Part shown: piece by piece, positions 39,601 through 48,600 of the stretch | Numbering within the stretch: position 1 is the stretch's first letter | Layout of the letters: each line of letters starts with the position of its first letter | Assembly (NCBI GenBank): GCA_944474755.1 | Contig: OX104113.1 | Span: forward strand, 46,440,980-46,504,979 | Length of the DNA: 64,000 nt | Reading direction: 5' to 3' | Source: Limnoperna fortunei | Lineage: Eukaryota > Mollusca > Bivalvia > Mytilida > Modiolidae | Position numbers and translations under genes: made by a program | Notes under the pieces: model-generated | Told to the model about the DNA's origin: nothing | The model's input: the letters and a program-made list of their open reading frames with translations, nothing else | The model's database searches: none

Positions 39601-42600
39601 TCTAAACAACTCCTATGAACACCATGAAGTTGCTATCACTATAAACTATATTTAGAACATATACTTACATTGGAACAGACTCCAAATGTGGGGTACCTAC
39701 AGTTCTTTAGAAAGACACGATTTGGTGGACAATATTTGACTTGTGGAACGGGAGCACAGAGTATGGTATGACAGGACCAGCCATCAGATGATAACTTGAA
39801 ACCTTTTCTACAGCCACATTCAAATGTTTTGGAATCACAAATCTCATGCTGGCATTTCTCATGGCAGTATCTGAACTCCTGCAGAAAATCGAATACATAT
39901 TATATAATTGGGTCGAGATTTTTTTGTCATTCATTATATAAAAAAATAAACACTAATCACAATATTTACAGATTTACAGAAAAAATTGTTCCATTAAGTA
40001 AATAGCAAGGATTATACAATGAAAACAATTCATGTAATGCCACAACATGTATATTTAGCCAATTCCAGTGCCATTAGCTAGACCTTATTTTAACAAAATC
40101 AAATGTACATTGGCTGTCACACACTTACCTAAGAGTACTAATTTATGCCTAAAATGTATGAACATTTGTGACTATTAAATTTTTTTTTATTTTTAAATTT
40201 CCTCCCAAATTAAGAATTTTGCACTGTAGTTTTATCAGAGCAGAAAGTCAATTTTGACAATTAAAAAAATCACAAGGTTTAAATAAAATGGCAATAACAT
40301 GTATATTTTAATTATAATAATTTTTAAATTACCATAGCAATCAATTAAATCATTGTACATGTATTTGTTATACCAGTGTTACACATGTTTGTGTGTAAAT
40401 AAGAAAACTATGACCTTCTAACAGAAAAAATTCTAGTTTTTTTATAAAAAAAGTCTAAAATATATAAAATAATTACTCAAAAAATTTTCCATTTTTTTAA
40501 ATTCTAGTTTTTGGTCTGAAGTATTATTTCAATTATTTAATCTGTTTATAATTTTTTGTTCTGATGTAAAAACTTACAAGTTTTGAAGGGCATTTATTAC
40601 CCTGACACTGTTGATTTATTTGGATTATCCTGTTGCGAAGTTGTATACCTTTGTCACAATTTCTACGACATTCCTCCCAAGGTTGCCATTCTTCCATCTA
40701 AACAGTGCAAAAAATGCAGTGCAAAATTATGTGCAAAAATGCAGTGCATGTGTAATAAAGCAAAAAAAGTGCATAAAGGAAAAACAAAATTGTTGCTAGG
40801 AAACAGCTGAAAATGAATCTGAAATCAATTAATGCAGATGCTGTGCTCGGAAAAAATATCTATAAGCTGGCAATGAAGTTTAATAAAAAAAGGTATTGTA
40901 TAGTTTCAAGATTCTACCAGTATGTACTGGTCTTGCAAGAAAAAAAAATAATTTCATTTCATTTCTACAATAAAATCTATTTACCTCAAATGTCTGTTTC
41001 AGAACAAATATTAAACCTATTGTGTTTTCAAATAAACAAATCTAAAGGGTGTGCATTTTGCATTGTTGCAGTTTCTTAAAATGAAAACTCCATTACCAGC
41101 TGTTAATTCTAACTATTTTCCCATATAAATGTACCAAAACCCATAATTGATTTAATTTTCTGTAATGCCAGAAACCTCATTAACTCAAAAGAAGTGAAAT
41201 TCATTATCCTTCATCTTAAAATTAGTTTATGTTGAATTGGTAAACCATTTATTAGGAAAACTGTCTATCCATATTCAATGCTGAAAAGTAAAAAAAATAT
41301 GTGTAGATCATAAAACATGTGCATTGTGAAGGTATCTGTAGGTCTGTGCTGGAATGTTTGTGAAGGTATCTGTAGGTCTGTGCTGGAATGTTTGTGAAGG
41401 TATCTGTAGGTCTGTGCTGGAATGTTTGTGAAGGTATCTGTAGGTCTGTGCTGGAATGTTTGTGAAGGTATCTGTAGGTCTGTGCTGGAATGTTTGTGAA
41501 GGTATCTGTAGGTCTGTGCTGGAATGTTTGTGAAGGTATCTGTAGGTCTGTGCTGGAATATTTGTGAAGGTAGTCTCACACAACAAATTTTCCAAAGACC
41601 AGAGTATATCTCAATCCCATAACAGTTTTAAACATAAAAAAACTAATGTTTAAAAAATGGGTGTTATAGTTTTTTCCTTGATCCAGCTAGTCTTGCAATC
41701 AGCACATCTATCTGCCATTTCTGTCAAGGCAGAAATAACCGAGGTGATCCGATTGCCAATCTGGTACAAATCACATAGTTCATCAAAGATATTTATAGAC
41801 CAGTGAATTATGATTTGTATGCAGATGTTCCGTGAATTAAGTTATACTTATTGCAGGGATATTTGATAACTGTCTTTTTTAAATAATTGTTATTAAAATA
41901 TTCACAAATTCAAACATTGGTACATTTTATTTTTTCACCAAAGCAAAATCTATTTTTTTAAATCTTAAAATTTTACAACTTCAGTGGCATGGCAAAATGA
42001 TGATAAATTGTGTGAGACTACCACTGTGTGATGGAGCAAAACCATGACAACACCTCAGTATCAGTGTGCATTTCAATGATATAACACTCACAGACAGTAA
42101 AGGACACACAAGACCCTTGCAAACTGGGTTAGTTTTAATAGTTCTTGTACGATTCTGGGCTCCACGGTCACAATTACGGATACATGCACCCCATGTTTGC
42201 CAATCAGTCAACTGAATACAATAAATATAAATAGCAATAATACAGAGAGCTTGATAAAATATCGAGCTGCAAAATCTACACCAACATATGACCAGTAGCA
42301 GTGTTATTAACAATCTGTTTATACATCATCTTTTTAACACTATTTTTATTCAGGTAAATAAATTTATTCTGCGGCACAATAAAAGGTTATATAAATAAAT
42401 CGATTGCTTTATTTTTCTATTACATTACCAGTTTCATTGTCACTGAGGGCAGGGTGTGTACTAGACTCTAAGTCTAATTGACAAGGATTGCCAGTTTCCT
42501 TCCGAAGGTCAGGGGTTCTCTCCGGGAACATTGACTTCCTCCCCTAATAAAAACTGGACACCATGATATAACTGAAAAATTGCTGAAAGTGGTGTTGAAC

Positions 42601-45600
42601 ATAATTCAAACAAACATCAAGCTGATGTATTCCATTTTCCAATAACTTCTCTTATAAAAAGTAAAACATGTTGGAAATACAAATACATGTAAGCATTAAT
42701 TTGTTGGACATCATGGTACGGTTTTGTTGTTCATTATTGCAATCTGTGCCAGATGTACTTAGTTTTCTATTGTTGATTTCAATGAAAAGAATAGACAAAA
42801 TGTTAACATGACAACAAAGACGCTCAGCAGGAAACAGTAAATACAAAATGTGTAAATTGTTGAAAAATATTTTTATTTAGCATTTGCTCTAAAACATGAT
42901 AGAATGCTCAGCAGATCCACTTTTCATCCTGTTTTTAAAACTTTCTATAAATAACATTGATATTTTGAAACTAATTTCCATATATTGTATACCTTTAGAA
43001 ATTTTTGCAATAAAACTGCATTACATTACATGTACAATGTTACTGTTTTATGGTACATGACTCAGATTTTAGTTTAAAGGATTGCCAGTTTTCCTACCCA
43101 ACAATTTTAGGGTGACCTCAATGACCCCTTTTTTTATATTTGAAATCTCTCACTCATTCATTTTATACACAAGAATGAATTGTTATTTGCAATGACTAAA
43201 TAAATTTGTCTTCCTGTGGACTGTACTAGTATGAATATATTGTTACTTTGTTGACGTAATGTGTCTGCATCACAACTGTGACACATCATGCATGCCATCT
43301 GTCGATCTCTCATTTGTCTCAAAGCATTTTGTTCAATGCAAGAAATATTTTACAGATTTAAAGTGCAATAATTTTGATGAAAACATTAACATAGCATTAA
43401 TAGTACATACAGATCATACCTAAATCTGATACAGGAATCTTTGTAGTTTTAGTAAGTATGAAAAACAACACATTTGAACAAGAAAATAAAACATCTTATA
43501 GATCTGAACCGTCTGGCAGCATAAATCTTGGTATTCAAAAAGCTTGACCAAAGATCTGTAGTATGTACTTCTTACAAACTATACATCTTACATTTATACA
43601 TTTAGTTCAAACATTCTTATATAATTTGATTTCGCTTTAATCTGAAATCTGATTGGTTAATTCAAATCGAGCAACCCATATTATAAGATATTATTGCCTG
43701 ACCTATGACCTATTCTTAAGCCATTAAAATTCAATAGTTCCATGATGTCATCAGCGTTTTTACCATAAAAATTTATAGTTAAAATTAAATTATAAAAAAT
43801 ACTTCAAATTTCTGAACAGGTTATACAATATAATATGGTTTGGGTCTGTTTACACCATTCATAAACTGCTTTGTGGTTTAGTAGGCGTAAACAGACCCAA
43901 ACCATATTATATCGTATAACGTACCTGTTCAGAAATTTGAAGTATTGGTTAAATACTTCTGGTACTTCCTAGGGGATTCTTACTTATTGTAATATTAGAC
44001 CAAAATTATTTCAAAATTTTTTTAAATAACTCCTATTTCCTAGGCGATTCATACCCTTTTTAAATACATCCCAGATTGATATAAAGAAACATGTCTTGAG
44101 GTCAAGTCGAATATACACCTAAACATACAAAAACATTTGTACTTACCACACAATCAACACTAGAGTTATAACTCTCACAAGATTTCACATCCTGCATGGT
44201 CATATTCATACACTGCTGACCTCCACAGTAGGCAGGGGTCAGTAGCTTCCTAGATCGGAAGGCACTTCCTTTACCACAGTTGTTGCTGCACACTGACCAA
44301 GATTCCCACTCTGACATCTGACAGTTTATAACATTTGTAACATTACATGCTTTTGTTTCTAACAGCTCAGGACAGGATGTTCCACTGCATGAGGCTGGAA
44401 TCTGAATTATTCTATTTCTTTCACTGTAACAAACAGAAAATTAAACTGGTTGTATCCAAGATCAAATAATGAGGTAAGCCAAAACAATGTATTTAAGTCA
44501 TCATTTGTATCCCCACGCTTCTTAGTAGAATTATGGATTCATTGCTCAGTTAAACAAATTTTTTTGGACACCAAAAATGCAGTTGCTTACATATTGTGGT
44601 TGCAAAACACACTATCCACTTTCTATCCTAAATTGGCAAAAGGCAAATAGTTGCTTCAGTAAACCAGTTTTTCTAAGTGCCAGGGAAAGCCAGAATACAG
44701 GATTTGGCTAATTTTGGCAGACCCTCTGCCATAAAACCAGCTCTAATATGAGTATGAAGGGTTGCTCTGCAACCTATTTAAAGTCAATCATAATATTTAG
44801 TGTACACTTCATTTTGGGCTAGCCATGTCCCTAGTGTATGATATCAATTACTTTGTACTTTCTAAAACTCTACAAATTCCAATTACTGCTGAATATCAAG
44901 TCATAAAATGATGCAAGACAGTAATAAATGTTAAAACACAATAGTACTAAAATACAGGAACTAAAATATATGTACATTTCCTTACCTTATTCCCGCACCA
45001 CATTCAGAGGAACATGGTCCCCATTCATTCCACATAGATACTTGACAATCCTGCCTACAACAGTCACCATTACAAACTGTTGTGTCATTCAGGTTCGGAC
45101 ATGGCATGCCAACACATTCAGCAGGCACTGTGACAGTCCTTGTACGAGTCTTGCGACCAACACCACACCTTCCGTTGTCCAGGACACATGAAGTCCAAAC
45201 TGACCATGGTGATACCTTTGAACAGAATAAATATATGAAGGTGGAGTCAAATAGTGAGAGTGAGAACAATGTTTAATGCCACTTTCAGCAATTTTTTAGC
45301 TATATAATGGTGTCCAGTTATTATTGGGGGAGGAAGCCGGATGGAATATGCGGAGAAAACCCCCCACATTCAGTAGAGAAGTTAAATAGTAACTAACACT
45401 TTCAATACAGAACTACCAACATGCCAGGTGTGTTACTGGACAAAAACCTTCGGGTAAATATTTACCTGGTGCTATGACGAAGTATTCAAACCTGCAGATA
45501 GCTATTCAATCTGCCATGCAATGATTTCCTCAACAAAATATCCACTTTCTGTTAGATGAAGGCATACTGAATATTACGTTAGCAACCAACCTAATGATGG

Positions 45601-48600
45601 CATAGATTTTAGTAGAGGCATACATTCAAGAATACCATAAATCTGGTAATTTCTGTCAAAGTGCCAAAATTAAACACACCACAATAAAGGATGCACCACA
45701 TTTTACATACCAAAATATCTGACTGGTTAGACAATATCGTAAAGTCTATGGCTTAAAATACCTTTAATACACAAGTGTGTGAAAAGGAAAATTACAGATA
45801 ATATTTGTATGCATATTTCCTTATTTTCTTATGAAATTATTAAGAAAACAAAACGTATGAGTTTCTATTTATACATAATTTTTTCCAGCTTATCATTTAC
45901 TAATTAGATTCTGTTATTAATAATAACACCTTCATCGTCGTTCAATCTAGATGTACTGCTGGAATACAATAAGGATTAAAATTAAAATCTGTAAACATAA
46001 ATAACTGACAGAAGGACAATAATGAACATTTGTTTTAAATGATATGTGTGGTAATTACTTAACTAATAAAATTTAGACGCTGCCCCAGCAAATTATATTG
46101 CAATATAAAATGTATAAACCACATATAATAACCTAGTTCACTACTGCGATTTACAGAGAGCAACTATTGAATGTGTCAAAATTGAACACATCAGTTGGAT
46201 AAAAGAACAAAATTAAAGTACACCAAAATAAAACACATGGCTTTTGAGAGAAAAAACGCCAAAATATTACACAAACATAACCAGATTTTACGGTTACAAT
46301 ATCCACATTATTTGTGATCCAAATTAGTTTGATTCAAGAAACAGAATTAGCAAATGCTTTAAATGATTTCAAGAATATAATTTTATCTCTGTTTATGTGT
46401 AAACAAATTTAATTGGATCCAATTTGGAATAAAATACTTGCACAGCAAAAAATTTGTACCCATAAATGAACATTTCCAACAAGAATAATTCCAATAGGTC
46501 AAGAGGTTTTTGAAGAACAAATGTAACAAATGTGAGACAACTGGGTCTGGAGACATCAGTAGGACAATTTACAAAAGTTGACAGTCCATCAGGTATGTCC
46601 AACAGTTGCACCTGACTACTTAGACAATTCAGACCTTCTAAGAGGACCGTCTAACAAACAGTACAAAAACAAGCATTATACATCGTGTATAACAATACTA
46701 ACAGCAATACAAATTAAATTCCATTAAATTATAAAAGTACTAAGTAATAACTACAGCAAGTACTTTTTGTTTACAGTTGGGTTTCAAAGTTGACTTAGTT
46801 GAACTTGATGAAGGAGTTATTGAAAATGAATTTACCATTTTTCCAATTACGATTACCAATTTTTCAGTATAAATTTTTCTTTTTAGCCAATCAGAACTTG
46901 GGAATTTTTACGTTGCTGTGGTAGTTGGGGGAGGGCCTACGGGGAGTAAAAACAGATAATAATTGCTTTATTTAAAAAAAAAAATTGACAGACATGAAAA
47001 AATGCCTGAAACACATTAACAGATCAGATCTTAACCCCCCCCCCCCCCTTTCCTTTGTTGTTGTTATGCAATATAAACTCAAGTCTGATATTTGATCATA
47101 TTTGAATTGAGATTGTTTTGAGGAAATCTAAGCCTGAACATGAAAATTTTACTTTAGATGTCAAACTATTTGATGCTGCCAGTAACTAGAGCTGAGGGAG
47201 AAAGGAGAAGTAGGGAGGGAGGAAGGAGCAGAGAGGAGCACACCCTCTATTATGATTAACATGTGGTTATGTTTCTGTGGGTAAAGGTTAAAAATAGAAA
47301 ACGTTTAACTTAACGTTAAGTTAAACGACTGACGTTAATTGTCGCAGACAACTGTACTGAGTGCATATGTACGTGTGTCCATGATAACAATCGTGCAAGC
47401 AAACTTACAGTGACTGTGACGTGATCATACTATACGTTATATATTTAACAATAATTTTTGCTATATCATTGAAAAATATATCCCTTCACTAAAAACCATT
47501 GTTCACATGCAACTAGGAGATTGGAGGGAAAGGGGAAGCTAGAAACCAATGGAAAACATTTAAATCATCAAAGTTGAAATTTCCAGAGTCCGAGTTAAAA
47601 AAAAGTCCTCATGCAAATTCCCGTGAACGCATATTACGTAAAATTTAATAGACACTAAGTCAAGAGTCACGGTCTTAATTTTAACAACTGCATGGTACTC
47701 TTTTCTATGATTAATTATAGTTTATTGTGTTGTAATTACTGCATGTGATCAATATTCAATTCTAAATAACGTGACTCTGGGACAAGTATAACTTTATTTG
47801 TAGGTTCCTGCGTGAAGACAAAGAAAACATATTTTATTTAAACAACAATATGATTACTGATCTATACTACGCTACTATCACTAACGTTAGAGGCGTAGTA
47901 ACGTATTGTACCAGGGACAGTCTATACTAGTTAGTATAGACTGTCCCTGATTATACAGAGAGAACATAACTGCTGATTTTAATCAGATTGTTTAAACAAA
48001 TGCTTTATTTCAAAGTTATCAAAGAAGTATGCTAATAATAAAGATGTGCACCCTTGGTGTAAAAATTTGTAGATTTAGCCATTAAAAGCCTGAAGAAAAA
48101 AGAATTACAAAAAAAGACAAAACGGAACCATGGATAAACATAATAGGGGATAGCAAAAAAAATACACAAACGACACAAAACCAACAACACGTATCCCACT
48201 TAAAACGGGATTAAACCCAGGTCCGAAGGGTTCAGCAATTCCTGCTCTCAGACGAATCACTCAGGTTAAAAGCCAGTATACAGAGGTATTTGTAATCCAG
48301 TGAAAAGAAGGCAAAATGGTTACGACAAACGGATTATATCAATGAAATTTGCCACACAGATATTCTGTAACGGTCAACTATATTAAGTCATGATGGAACG
48401 TAAAATCTACGCGATAACTTCAATCTTGTCAACTGGGACCATACTGGGAGGGTTCCCAGTGATCGACCCACAGAGCAGCCCAGCGCGTCCCCGGGTGGCG
48501 GATAAGGGAGACCCTCTCGTTAGGCGGTTGTCAGGTCATAATACGGAAAGCCTGACCGCGGACCATAGTGGGTAACGTGTTTGGAGAGTGCCACGCTCCT

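Noticed and set aside
41265..41595. Minus-strand open frames repeating QTYRYLHKHSSTD-like peptides
   Set aside because: Products of the second 34-bp array; no exon phase or domain supports them.
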